From Eubacteriales Family XIII. Incertae Sedis bacterium (GTDB lineage: Bacteria > Bacillota > Clostridia > Peptostreptococcales > Anaerovoracaceae), in contig JAISED010000024.1 of NCBI GenBank assembly GCA_031264295.1, positions 1 to 52,756 on the forward strand: a stretch of DNA of 52,756 nucleotides. The letters run 5' to 3'. How positions within the stretch are numbered: the stretch's first letter is position 1; every line of letters starts with the position of its first letter. The notes under the pieces were generated by a model. It saw only the letters and a program-made list of their open reading frames with translations, had not been told where the DNA came from and did not search any database. This document shows positions 24,834 through 33,942 of the stretch, in pieces. The translations under genes and the position numbers were made by a program.

Positions 24834-26882
24834 CTCCAGAATGTATTCTGAAGCGTCTATTATCTGCAGCGCTTTGAGATGCGCCTCACGGCAGTCTTCT
24901 AATGGAACACTCTCCCCCGTGCTCCTCTTCCAAGCACGTCCGTTCTCAAAGATTCCATCCCGCGGCATCTCATATACTACATCATTTTCTATGAAGGAAC
25001 CCTTCACCATATAACTCTGCACCGCTACAACGCCGCCTCCGGCCGTAAGCAGATTGTGTCCCAGATGAATCGTATCCAGCTCTTCGAAACCCATTAAATA
25101 AGCGATTGTAGGTAAGAAATCTATCTGCCCGCCCGTAGCGCTTACCGTACTTTTTATGTCCTCACCTTCCGGCAGGGATATTAGCAGGGGGATATTCATC
25201 ATAACATCGTAGTCATAATCCATCCCGTAGAGTCTTTCCATAGAGCTTGCGACCCTGTCGTCGATAGGCATTCCCTGATGATCGCCGTATATAACGATGA
25301 GCGCGTCGTCGTACATACCCTCATCCTTCAATGCGTCAAGAAATTGACCGATAGCATAATCCGTGTAAGCTACGCTCTGTAGATAATTGCCCACTATGGT
25401 TCTCTGATCAGCCGATAGGATATCCAGAAATCTGAATTCCTCAATAGGCTGAAACGGATGATGGTTCGACAGCGTTATCACAAAGCTGTACGACGGAGAA
25501 GGCACATCCTGCATGAAGCTTATGGTTTGCTCGAAGAACTCCGTGTCCGCCAGTCCCCAGCCCATCCACTGGGTCATGAGGTAATCCCCGTCCCTGCCTA
25601 TCAGTCCTCCGTAGTATCGTTCAAAACCTTGAGTCTTATACATATCGTCTCTGTTCCAGAACATCCTGTCCTCATGAGCGTGAAACACATTCGTTTTGTA
25701 TCCTTTCTCCTTGAGAAGAATAGGCAAACCGCGAAATTTATTCTCACAAAACAGTTTATACGTATAGCTCTTCGCCGTGCCGCAGATCGAATTATTCACG
25801 GCGAACTCAGCGTCGGAGGTATTTCCGCCGCCTACTTGGTGAAATATACTGTCGAAATATATAGTGTTCTCTCCTATCAGCCGATTCAGATTCGGCGTCA
25901 CCTCTTTGCCGTTGTACCGCAGCCCTACGACAAAATTTTGCAGTGACTCCACCTGTATCATGATCAGGTTCCTGCCCTCTGCTATCCCGAACAATTCGCC
26001 ATCTTTTTCATTTGCATAATTATCCGCAGCTATAAGCTCCATAAAACCGCCCTCGGGCGATCCGCTTGCAGACGATCCGCCGAACACACCTCCGAGCGCG
26101 TCGCTTATATGATAAGTGATAAGCTCTTGATTGGATACAGCGGTCAACGCCTGAACGCCAAATGGATTCCAAACGATGAAGATGAGCGCCGCTAAAAGCG
26201 CCGCCGCGCTTTTATGCTTTTTTATCTGCTGCAGCACGCGCCTAGACGCGGTGCTTACAAGAACCTTGAGACCGCCGAATCGGCCGCCGCTGTCTCCGTC
26301 CGCGCCGACGGCATCAGCCGCCGCAAAGCTCCCGTCCTGTCGACCGCCATCCCCGCCGCAAACTTCAACCGCAGCAAAACCGTCGTCCGCCGTCTTAATC
26401 TCACCAACGACAAATTCGGTTCGTTCACGTCTCTTCTTTACGAACTGCATCACAGCGCGGAACACGATCACCGCCAGCGCCGCCGCTGCGTCAAAAAACA
26501 GGAGAAAATACTCCGGTCTTATCACCGCGAGAAAACTGGCGCCTATATCGCCCAGAACCCCTGCCGCTCCCATGAGGTTCACTGAAAGATATCTGTTGAA
26601 ATAGCTGGAATACGCCACATCCATGAACATTAAGCCGGAAATCAGAAAATATATAATCCCCGGCGCAAGCTTATTGCGAAATGAGGAAAATAGGAGAAGC
26701 GTAAACACGCAGCCGATCATCCATACCGCTGCAAAATACGACTGAACGCCGACCAATGCGTAAAAAAATAATTGTTTAAGCGCCGCCATTATAGCGAAGG
26801 CTGCCGCTTCCAGAAAGCTTGGTTTTTTCAAAACACGGATAATTCTACGGGGAAGTTCATTCACGATATAGCATAGCTTCAT
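24789..26882 (-). CDS. Lipoteichoic-acid-synthase-like membrane sulfatase
   Basis: A 697-residue polytopic enzyme of the LtaS / phosphoglycerol transferase family. About four hydrophobic helices occupy residues 25-150 and one more lies near 228-244. The extracellular sulfatase-fold domain follows (about 300-620). The metal Glu is in LIMIQVESLQNFVVG, the nucleophile Thr in QVGGGNTSDAEFAVNN, and the C-terminal metal site in VIYGDHQGMPID. The enzyme would polymerise or transfer glycerol phosphate from phosphatidylglycerol onto a lipid or polysaccharide acceptor. Odd here is a Gly/Asp/Ala-rich cytoplasmic insert (about residues 155-215). GAGG precedes ATG 26882 at 7 bases. The start lies 26 bases inside the end of the GH26 gene, which hints at a joint role in a surface polymer. 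Confidence 0.87.
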   Translation of the reverse strand: MKLCYIVNELPRRIIRVLKKPSFLEAAAFAIMAALKQLFFYALVGVQSYFAAVWMIGCVFTLLLFSSFRNKLAPGIIYFLISGLMFMDVAYSSYFNRYLSVNLMGAAGVLGDIGASFLAVIRPEYFLLFFDAAAALAVIVFRAVMQFVKKRRERTEFVVGEIKTADDGFAAVEVCGGDGGRQDGSFAAADAVGADGDSGGRFGGLKVLVSTASRRVLQQIKKHKSAAALLAALIFIVWNPFGVQALTAVSNQELITYHISDALGGVFGGSSASGSPEGGFMELIAADNYANEKDGELFGIAEGRNLIMIQVESLQNFVVGLRYNGKEVTPNLNRLIGENTIYFDSIFHQVGGGNTSDAEFAVNNSICGTAKSYTYKLFCENKFRGLPILLKEKGYKTNVFHAHEDRMFWNRDDMYKTQGFERYYGGLIGRDGDYLMTQWMGWGLADTEFFEQTISFMQDVPSPSYSFVITLSNHHPFQPIEEFRFLDILSADQRTIVGNYLQSVAYTDYAIGQFLDALKDEGMYDDALIVIYGDHQGMPIDDRVASSMERLYGMDYDYDVMMNIPLLISLPEGEDIKSTVSATGGQIDFLPTIAYLMGFEELDTIHLGHNLLTAGGGVVAVQSYMVKGSFIENDVVYEMPRDGIFENGRAWKRSTGESVPLEDCREAHLKALQIIDASEYILENDLMAGDWRSLRGN

Positions 26883-28542
26883 AGGCGTTCCTCATCATAG
26901 TCTCCGACAATTCTTGCCGGAACACCTGGACTAACTCCTCGGTTTCATTCAAATAATAGGGTCTGGCTATCATGCCTTCGGCGTCGAGATCGCTGCTGTT
27001 CCACCAAACCGCCGCCCTTATCCTGTCATAATATCCGATAATTTCGAACATCTCTTTAACCCACGCCACCTTATCGCCGCCTATGCTGCTGGAGGCGAAC
27101 TCCGTGATCATAAGGGGTTGTTTAAACTCCGCGGCAACTTTGTAATATACCTCATCGTACAGCTGCACGAAGCTCTGCCACGTCTCATCCTTATAGTAGG
27201 TTCCTGTATTGTATGCGGTAAGTCCGATTATATCCACATATTCATCGCCCGGATAGTAACATATACCTTCGTTCCAGCGGAAGTCAGGGAATGAACGTGA
27301 ATTGGGATTCCAGATCCAGAGTACATTATCAGCGCCTTCCTCCTTGAAAATATTGAAGAGGTATCTGTAAAACGCTTTGAATATTTCAGGATCCATGGAG
27401 GTATAGACCGCTGAATAGTTGCACCAATCGCCGTTCATTTCATTGCCGGGTCTAAAGAGCACCGGCGCGCCGAAGTCCGCGGCTTTCCTGGCGTAATCCC
27501 GGATATAGACATCATACTCGCCGTTAAGTATGTCGTATAACATATTACCGGATTTTCTCTTACCTTCCGGCACAGTCTGCAGCGTCAATTCAGGGATTTT
27601 TCCTTCACGTCTGGCGTTGTTCAACGCTTCCCCAAGACGCGGATGCACTTCTTCGCCCTCAACTATGCCCGTATAACAAAGCGCCAGCGGGAATTTGAAT
27701 CCCACTTCTTCTTCAACCCCCCTGAAGCCCGCAAAGCTCGAAGGGGCGTCGGGATGGAACAATCCCCAAAGCATTTGACCCTTATTCAAGAAGTAATCCC
27801 TGAAAAACACCGTGGTTTCGGCGTCCATATCCGTTCTGGGCTCGCCGCCGCGGGTAATGGTATACGCAGGCGCGGCAGGTGCGATGAGCTTGAATCCCTC
27901 CGCGAGGCTCATATATTCATCTGCAAGCCCCTCTTCGGACAGAGGCCAGCTGCATTTTATCAGAATCGTATAGATATAGTCATGGTTTGGAAAAAGCATA
28001 TTAAGGGCGACATAATAACGCCTGTCTATAGGAATGGCGAGCAATGGGTCTCTCTGCCACGCCAGAGCCGCCGCACTCTTATTATCCCATTCCTTGGTTC
28101 CGTCAAATGTTATTTCATAGTAAGGATCCCTGTATATCCATGAGTTAAAATATTTGATGTAGATGTCCTTCGATATGCCTGTAAGACTGTCACAGGGCTG
28201 CTTGTATATCTCTATTCTCAGATCCATTCTCTCAAGAACAGCTCTGACGCTCGAATCGGACATATCGACAAGCAGACCCGGAGGTACAGCCAGCGAATAA
28301 CCGTCTACATAATTTGTGAAGTAGATGATGCCGTCGGACTTCTCACCGAAGTCGTAAGTCGCCTTGTAGGCAAGCTGCCTGTCGGCGACTTCCTTCCACT
28401 CCGATAAGACTATTTCATCTGAACCGCCGAGTTCATCGGCGTATACGCCCAACGCAACAAAGGCCGCTAGCGAAATCGCGGCGACACACCTGATAATACT
28501 GAAAATAAACTTCGATGAAACTCTTGTTTTGCCTTTCAACAT
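26857..28542 (-). CDS. Membrane-anchored GH26 (beta-mannanase-like) glycoside hydrolase
   Basis: A 561-residue protein with an N-terminal signal or anchor helix (FSIIRCVAAISLAAFVALGV), an uncharacterised region to about residue 220, and a C-terminal GH26 domain. The acid/base Glu is in VLFRPGNEMNGDWCNY and the nucleophile Glu in LMITEFASSS. WIWNPNSRSFPDF and IIGLTAYNTG are also typical. GH26 enzymes cleave beta-1,4-mannan or related beta-glycans with retention. The cell-attached form and the overlap with an LTA-synthase-like gene suggest work on a self-made surface glycan as well as, or instead of, plant mannan. ATG 28542 shares one base with the stop of the small upstream gene, and GGGG lies 4 bases before it. 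Confidence 0.88.
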   Translation of the reverse strand: MLKGKTRVSSKFIFSIIRCVAAISLAAFVALGVYADELGGSDEIVLSEWKEVADRQLAYKATYDFGEKSDGIIYFTNYVDGYSLAVPPGLLVDMSDSSVRAVLERMDLRIEIYKQPCDSLTGISKDIYIKYFNSWIYRDPYYEITFDGTKEWDNKSAAALAWQRDPLLAIPIDRRYYVALNMLFPNHDYIYTILIKCSWPLSEEGLADEYMSLAEGFKLIAPAAPAYTITRGGEPRTDMDAETTVFFRDYFLNKGQMLWGLFHPDAPSSFAGFRGVEEEVGFKFPLALCYTGIVEGEEVHPRLGEALNNARREGKIPELTLQTVPEGKRKSGNMLYDILNGEYDVYIRDYARKAADFGAPVLFRPGNEMNGDWCNYSAVYTSMDPEIFKAFYRYLFNIFKEEGADNVLWIWNPNSRSFPDFRWNEGICYYPGDEYVDIIGLTAYNTGTYYKDETWQSFVQLYDEVYYKVAAEFKQPLMITEFASSSIGGDKVAWVKEMFEIIGYYDRIRAAVWWNSSDLDAEGMIARPYYLNETEELVQVFRQELSETMMRNAYEAMLYRE

Positions 28543-28778
28543 CAATCCCCGTTGCCAGGCGGATCCCTTGGGATTTCGCCCTTGTCTTCTTTATTGTCTG
28601 TTTTTTCGGTATGCGAAGACTCCGTTCCGAACAGGTATATGACTTTGCCGTTTTCATTCGAGTCGCCGCCGGAACTTCGTACTCCGCCGTCATGCCTAGA
28701 CGGCCAGCGGTGGAGGGCATAATAGATAAACAATAGTCCTCCTCCCAGAGCCATGATTCCTAAAATAAATAGTTGCAT
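28542..28778 (-). CDS. Small single-helix membrane protein in front of GH26
   Basis: A 78-residue protein with one N-terminal transmembrane helix (LFILGIMALGGGLLFIYYAL) and a hydrophilic, Asp/Lys/Gly-rich tail that ends in DPPGNGD. No family is recognised. The stop overlaps the GH26 start (TGATG), and a weak GGTGAT ribosome site lies before ATG 28778. The coupling supports a real gene and a partner role in the GH26 / LTA-synthase group. Confidence 0.6.
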   Translation of the reverse strand: MQLFILGIMALGGGLLFIYYALHRWPSRHDGGVRSSGGDSNENGKVIYLFGTESSHTEKTDNKEDKGEIPRDPPGNGD

Positions 28779-28867
28779 ATGATCACCGTCCCACCCTTTT
28801 GTAAGGCGAACCGCATCCCCTGTTTTATTTTGCGGCTCGCGCTCAGGTTATATAATAATTGTAATTG

Positions 28868-28883
28868 AACGCCATATGGCGTT
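28868..28883. terminator. 16-bp palindrome at the end of the ilv-NYN group
   Basis: AACGCCATATGGCGTT is a perfect palindrome overlapping the stop of the NYN gene. The AT-rich CAATTACAATTATTATATAA follows on the minus strand. It may be a weak terminator; there is no clean T-run. Confidence 0.35.
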
Positions 28884-29664
28884 ACTGCCAATCCAGCTGA
28901 TTACGTATATACTTATGCGTAACATGAGGATTACTCGTTTTTCTGGACTCAATATCAAATTTTCCAAGGCTTTCAATAAGCGGCGTTAGCTTCATCGCCC
29001 CATAGTTGCGCGTATCGAAATCCGGCAGCCTTCTGTTCAGCACGTTCCCCACTTCGCCTAGGAAAGCCCAACCATCCTCGTCCGATATCTCCGCCACGAT
29101 AGTCTTGAGGGTCTTAATGAGCTGTTCCCTCTCCTTATTGTGATCTATCGGCGTTCGTCTTGAGCTAGTTTCGTTTTTCTCCCTATGCGCGTGCCTTGTC
29201 TCATCAGGCGCCTCGCTCCCTACACTTGCCAAAACCTCTAAGTACTTGAATTTTTCACAGGCCGCTATGAACGGCGCGGGGGTCTTTTTCTCCCCCATTC
29301 CTATCACAAGCATACCCGATTCACGCAGTCTTGAGGCCAAACGTGTGAAATCACTATCGCTTGACACTATGCAAAACCCGTCTACGCTTTCTGAGTACAG
29401 TATGTCCATCGCGTCTATTATAAGCGCGGAATCTGTCGAGTTCTTCCCTACAGTGTAGCCGTATTGCTGTATAGGGTTTATCGAGTGCCTCAGAAGCTCA
29501 TCCTTCCATGAAGCCAGGCGTGTTGACGTCCAGTCTCCATATATACGTTTATATGTCGGTGTGCCCTGATTTGATACTTCATCCAATATATAGCTGATAT
29601 ATTTGTTTGAAACATTATCCGCGTCAATAAGAACCGCTATTTTATTATCGGCTTTTTTCTCCAT
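28882..29664 (-). CDS. NYN-domain (LabA/DUF88) protein with OST-HTH/LOTUS domain
   Basis: A 260-residue protein. The N-terminal NYN (PIN-like) domain has its acidic residues in IAVLIDADNVSNKYI, STDSALIIDAMDIL and FCIVSSDSDFTRLASRLRES (about residues 8-140). These match the metal-dependent RNase fold of LabA/MARF1-type proteins. The C-terminal ~75 residues (LIKTLKTIVAEISDEDGWAF, then LGEVGNVLNRRLPDFDTRNY) form an OST-HTH/LOTUS domain, a probable RNA-binding module. A polar linker joins them. It starts 25 bases after ilvB stops and is probably co-transcribed with it. The RNA target is unknown. Confidence 0.85.
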   Translation of the reverse strand: MEKKADNKIAVLIDADNVSNKYISYILDEVSNQGTPTYKRIYGDWTSTRLASWKDELLRHSINPIQQYGYTVGKNSTDSALIIDAMDILYSESVDGFCIVSSDSDFTRLASRLRESGMLVIGMGEKKTPAPFIAACEKFKYLEVLASVGSEAPDETRHAHREKNETSSRRTPIDHNKEREQLIKTLKTIVAEISDEDGWAFLGEVGNVLNRRLPDFDTRNYGAMKLTPLIESLGKFDIESRKTSNPHVTHKYIRNQLDWQ

Positions 29665-29689
29665 AATATTATTCCCATTTTAGAACTTA

Positions 29690-31354
29690 TTATTCTCCAA
29701 CAACTTGATTATTGATTGCATCTCCCGGCGGAACAATCGGCCATACGTTTTCATCTATAGACACATCACAGGCTATAACCGCGCCCCTGCCGAACTCAAG
29801 CGCCGCATCTATAGCGTTTTTCAGGCCTTCAGAGCTGTCAACGCGCCAGCCTTTGAGTCCGAAAGCTCCGGCAAGTCCTTCGTAGTCGAGCACGTCGGCG
29901 AGATCTGTCGCCGAGTATCTGCGATCGAAGAACAATTTCTGCCACTGTCTGACCATACCCAATGTGTTATTCTTGAGCACAAAAACAATCAATGGAAGCT
30001 CCTGCGATGAAACCGTCATCAGCTCGGCGCAGTTCATGCGGAAACTCCCGTCTCCCGTGATGAGCAGCACCCGTTTCCCCGGATTCGCGATCTGAGCGCC
30101 TATAGCCGCGCCCAAACCGAAGCCCATAGTCCCTAAACCGCCTGACGTGATCAACTGCCTCGGCTTTGAAAACGGCCATTTCTGCGCCGTCCACATCTGA
30201 TGTTGCCCAACATCTGTAGCTATTATCACGTCATTGCCAAATGCTTCGTTTATAACGCCGAATATCTCATCCGGTCCGAAACTCTCCTCGCACCGGGGTG
30301 CGGTTTCCTGCTTCCAGCCCTCGATCATTGAATTCCACATAGGCCGCTTATTCTCCTGAATGGCAGGAATCACACGCGTCAGTATGTCCTTGACGTCGCC
30401 GACCACCTGATGGTGGCTTGTTACATTTTTGTCAATCTCCGACATGTCTATGTCTATATGCAAAATAGTAGCGCCCGAAGCAAAACGCGGAATGTCCCCT
30501 GTTACCCTGTCGCTGAATCTCGCGCCTATGGCTATGAGCAGATCCGAGTTATTGACGGCGGTATTTGATTCTATCGCGCCGTGCATCCCTGCGATGCCCA
30601 GTGACAGGGGGTTCTTCCTGTCCACAGCTCCCAGACACATCAACGTGGTAGCAACAGGTATACGGGACTTTTCAGCCAACTCGCGCAAAGCCTCCGAAGC
30701 CTCGGACAGGACGACGCCCCCGCCCGCGTAGATAACCGGCCTTTCGGAATTATTGATGAGATCGGCTATAAGCTCAATCTCTTCGTCGCATACGATCGGG
30801 CTTTCATATAGAGGCAGCGGCGCCGCCTTCTCATATTCGCCCTGTTCCACAGTGAGATTCTTCGGAACATCCACGAGCACCGGTCCCGGTCTTCCGCTTT
30901 TCGCTATCCGGAAGGCCTCCCGGATAGCCGGCGCCAGCTCTTCGACGCTCTTGCAGAAATAGCTGTGCTTCACTATGGGCATGGTTATCCCGACGATATC
31001 GACTTCCTGAAAAGAGTCCCTGCCTATGGACGCAATAGGAACCTGTCCCGTTATCACTACTATGGGCGAGCTGTCCATATAGGCCGTCGCAATGCCGGTG
31101 ACCGTGTTTGTCGCCCCGGGTCCGCTGGTGGCGAAGCACACGCCGACCTTGCCCGTAGAACGGGCGTAACCGTCCGCCGCGTGCGTCGCGCCCTGTTCAT
31201 GGCAAGTCAGTATATGCTTTATGCGTCCGTCTGTCGTATAGTCGTAGAGCGCGTCATACAGCGGCATTATCTGCCCGCCCGGAAACCCGAATATCGTATC
31301 GGCGCCCTGTTCCATAAGACATTCCATTATTATTTTAGCCCCGCTTAAACGCAT
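29690..31354 (-). CDS. ilvB: Acetolactate synthase, catalytic subunit
   Basis: A 554-residue ThDP enzyme that condenses two pyruvates to acetolactate, or pyruvate with 2-oxobutyrate, at the head of valine and isoleucine synthesis. The catalytic Glu is in LTCHEQGATHAADGYARS and the glycine-rich substrate loop is FATSGPGATNTVTGIA. The FAD region includes AIGARFSDRVTGDI, and the ThDP motif is LLITGDGSFRMNCAELMTV. The ATG directly follows the ilvC stop codon, with GAGGG inside ilvC. No ilvN regulatory-subunit gene is adjacent. Confidence 0.95.
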   Translation of the reverse strand: MRLSGAKIIMECLMEQGADTIFGFPGGQIMPLYDALYDYTTDGRIKHILTCHEQGATHAADGYARSTGKVGVCFATSGPGATNTVTGIATAYMDSSPIVVITGQVPIASIGRDSFQEVDIVGITMPIVKHSYFCKSVEELAPAIREAFRIAKSGRPGPVLVDVPKNLTVEQGEYEKAAPLPLYESPIVCDEEIELIADLINNSERPVIYAGGGVVLSEASEALRELAEKSRIPVATTLMCLGAVDRKNPLSLGIAGMHGAIESNTAVNNSDLLIAIGARFSDRVTGDIPRFASGATILHIDIDMSEIDKNVTSHHQVVGDVKDILTRVIPAIQENKRPMWNSMIEGWKQETAPRCEESFGPDEIFGVINEAFGNDVIIATDVGQHQMWTAQKWPFSKPRQLITSGGLGTMGFGLGAAIGAQIANPGKRVLLITGDGSFRMNCAELMTVSSQELPLIVFVLKNNTLGMVRQWQKLFFDRRYSATDLADVLDYEGLAGAFGLKGWRVDSSEGLKNAIDAALEFGRGAVIACDVSIDENVWPIVPPGDAINNQVVGE

Positions 31355-32395
<1,041 letters not shown>

Positions 32396-32455
32396 TTACT
32401 ATCAAGAAGCTTGTAAATCAATAGCAGAAACCGATTTATCTGTTTACAATTTCAC

Positions 32456-33652
32456 TTATTTCAACAACCAATCCAGTGCGTTGATTTGCTTGATACCGTT
32501 GTGCGAGGTGAACGGCGTGTTGTCCATCGTCAAAAGATATTTCGGGTTGTGGTCACTGATTGCGTCCAATGGGGCAAGCTCACGCTGTAAAGTAGCTCCG
32601 TCCGCGTCTATGACGGTATATGCGACCTGATAGTATTCCTCACCCTCATCACCGATAGCGATGAAGTCAACCTCTGTGTTGCCGACCTTGCCGATATAGA
32701 CCTCATACCCGCGCCTGTACAGTTCAAGGAAGACGACGTTTTCAAGAATATGCCCCATGTCCGCTTTCTTCGTTCCCAATAAGGCATATCGCAGACCGAT
32801 GTCGGCGGCATAGTATTTGCCGCCCGTCTTCAGGTATTGCTTACCTTTAACGTCATACCGCCCGATTTGATATAGTATGAAGCTCTCGGTCAGCGCAGTC
32901 AGATAGCTTTCTACTGTGTGAACCGCGATTTTGCGCCCTGCTGAGGTCATGGTGTCCGCAATGCTCTTGGTAGAGCAGAGATTACCGATGTTGTCGAACA
33001 TAAAGCAGACGATGCTTTTGAGCATGGCGGTGTCCGGGAATTTTTTGCGGGCGATGATGTCCTTCATCACAATGGTGTCGTATATCCCTTGCAGATATTG
33101 CCGCCTATCCTTTGGCCTAGAGATTTCCAGCGAATACGGGAACGCGCTGTTTTGGATATAGTCGGCGTACAATCGTTCAGGATTAGCGTCCTTGGTGAAA
33201 TGTGAAACATACTCCTTGAACGACAAGGGCAGCATTTTTATCTCGACATACCGCCCGGAAAGCAGCGTGGCAAGCTCACCACTGAGAAGGCGGGCATTTG
33301 AGCCCGTGATATAAACGTCGCAGTTTTTCTTTACATACAGGCTGTCAACGGCCTTTTGGAAATCCGTCACTCGTTGGACTTCATCAAGGAAGATGTACAT
33401 CCGCCTGTCCGGCAGGAGTTTCTCAGTCACAAGGCTGTACAACTGCTTGTATGTTTCTATCTCGTCAAATTCGCCATCTTCAAAGTTGATTGAGATTATC
33501 TGCTCGTTGGGTATCCCGTCCGAGCGCAGATAGTCCTGAAATAACTCCAACAGCGTGGATTTCCCGCACCGCCGTATTCCCGTCACTACTTTGATAAGCT
33601 GCTTATCCCTAAAACTTTTCAGGGATTCAAGATACTCGTGCCGTGGTATCAT
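32456..33652 (-). CDS. AAA ATPase with DUF4143 domain
   Basis: A 398-residue protein of the archaeal-type ATPase / DUF4143 family. Walker A is VVTGIRRCGKSTLLELF (near residue 30), Walker B MYIFLDEVQRV, and a sensor-like Asn lies in VYITGSNARLLSGEL. The C-terminal DUF4143 part includes YYAADIGLRYALLG and a PD-(D/E)xK-like GKVGNTEVDFIAI. These proteins are abundant, mobile and uncharacterised, and are often suspected of stress or selfish roles. The base usage looks less C-rich at third positions than its neighbours, consistent with transfer. No ribosome site stronger than GGAGG followed by a 9-base spacer was seen before ATG 33652. Confidence 0.87.
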   Translation of the reverse strand: MIPRHEYLESLKSFRDKQLIKVVTGIRRCGKSTLLELFQDYLRSDGIPNEQIISINFEDGEFDEIETYKQLYSLVTEKLLPDRRMYIFLDEVQRVTDFQKAVDSLYVKKNCDVYITGSNARLLSGELATLLSGRYVEIKMLPLSFKEYVSHFTKDANPERLYADYIQNSAFPYSLEISRPKDRRQYLQGIYDTIVMKDIIARKKFPDTAMLKSIVCFMFDNIGNLCSTKSIADTMTSAGRKIAVHTVESYLTALTESFILYQIGRYDVKGKQYLKTGGKYYAADIGLRYALLGTKKADMGHILENVVFLELYRRGYEVYIGKVGNTEVDFIAIGDEGEEYYQVAYTVIDADGATLQRELAPLDAISDHNPKYLLTMDNTPFTSHNGIKQINALDWLLK

Positions 33653-33761
33653 ATGCGCCGCCTCCCGAAGATTTGCTTATATCATACCAAAAGCGAAAAC
33701 AAAAATCAAGTTTTTGCAATTATTCTGCAAAAACTTTCCTGATGACTGAAAAATTATTATT

Positions 33762-33783
33762 GATTTTGTGATATCACAAAATC
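33762..33783. promoter_or_regulatory. 22-bp perfect palindrome upstream of the antiporter promoter
   Basis: GATTTTGTGAT and ATCACAAAATC meet head to head with no spacer. It lies 9 bases upstream of the -35 box, a usual place for an activator or repressor. TGTGA/TCACA resembles CRP half-sites but the spacing (2 bases) is wrong for CRP. Confidence 0.5.
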
Positions 33784-33792
33784 GAAAATAGC

Positions 33793-33822
33793 TTGACACG
33801 GCGCGTGAAATTGTGCTAATCT
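33793..33822 (+). promoter_or_regulatory. Promoter of the NhaD-like antiporter gene
   Basis: TTGACA (33793-33798) and TAATCT (33817-33822) are spaced by 18 bases, leaving a leader of roughly 110 bases before the gene. Confidence 0.45.
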
Positions 33823-33942
33823 CATTGCGACGAGATGTTTTAAGAATCGTTGATAACATCGGCAAAGTTTCCTGTTTTGTCTTATTGCACTATCTGTTAT
33901 CTACATTAATGTACATGGGATTGCTGAAAGGAGATGACGAAT

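Noticed and set aside
33762-33783. CRP-binding site
   Set aside because: The half-sites TGTGA and TCACA are 2 bases apart instead of 6, and a CRP regulon is not expected in Clostridia.
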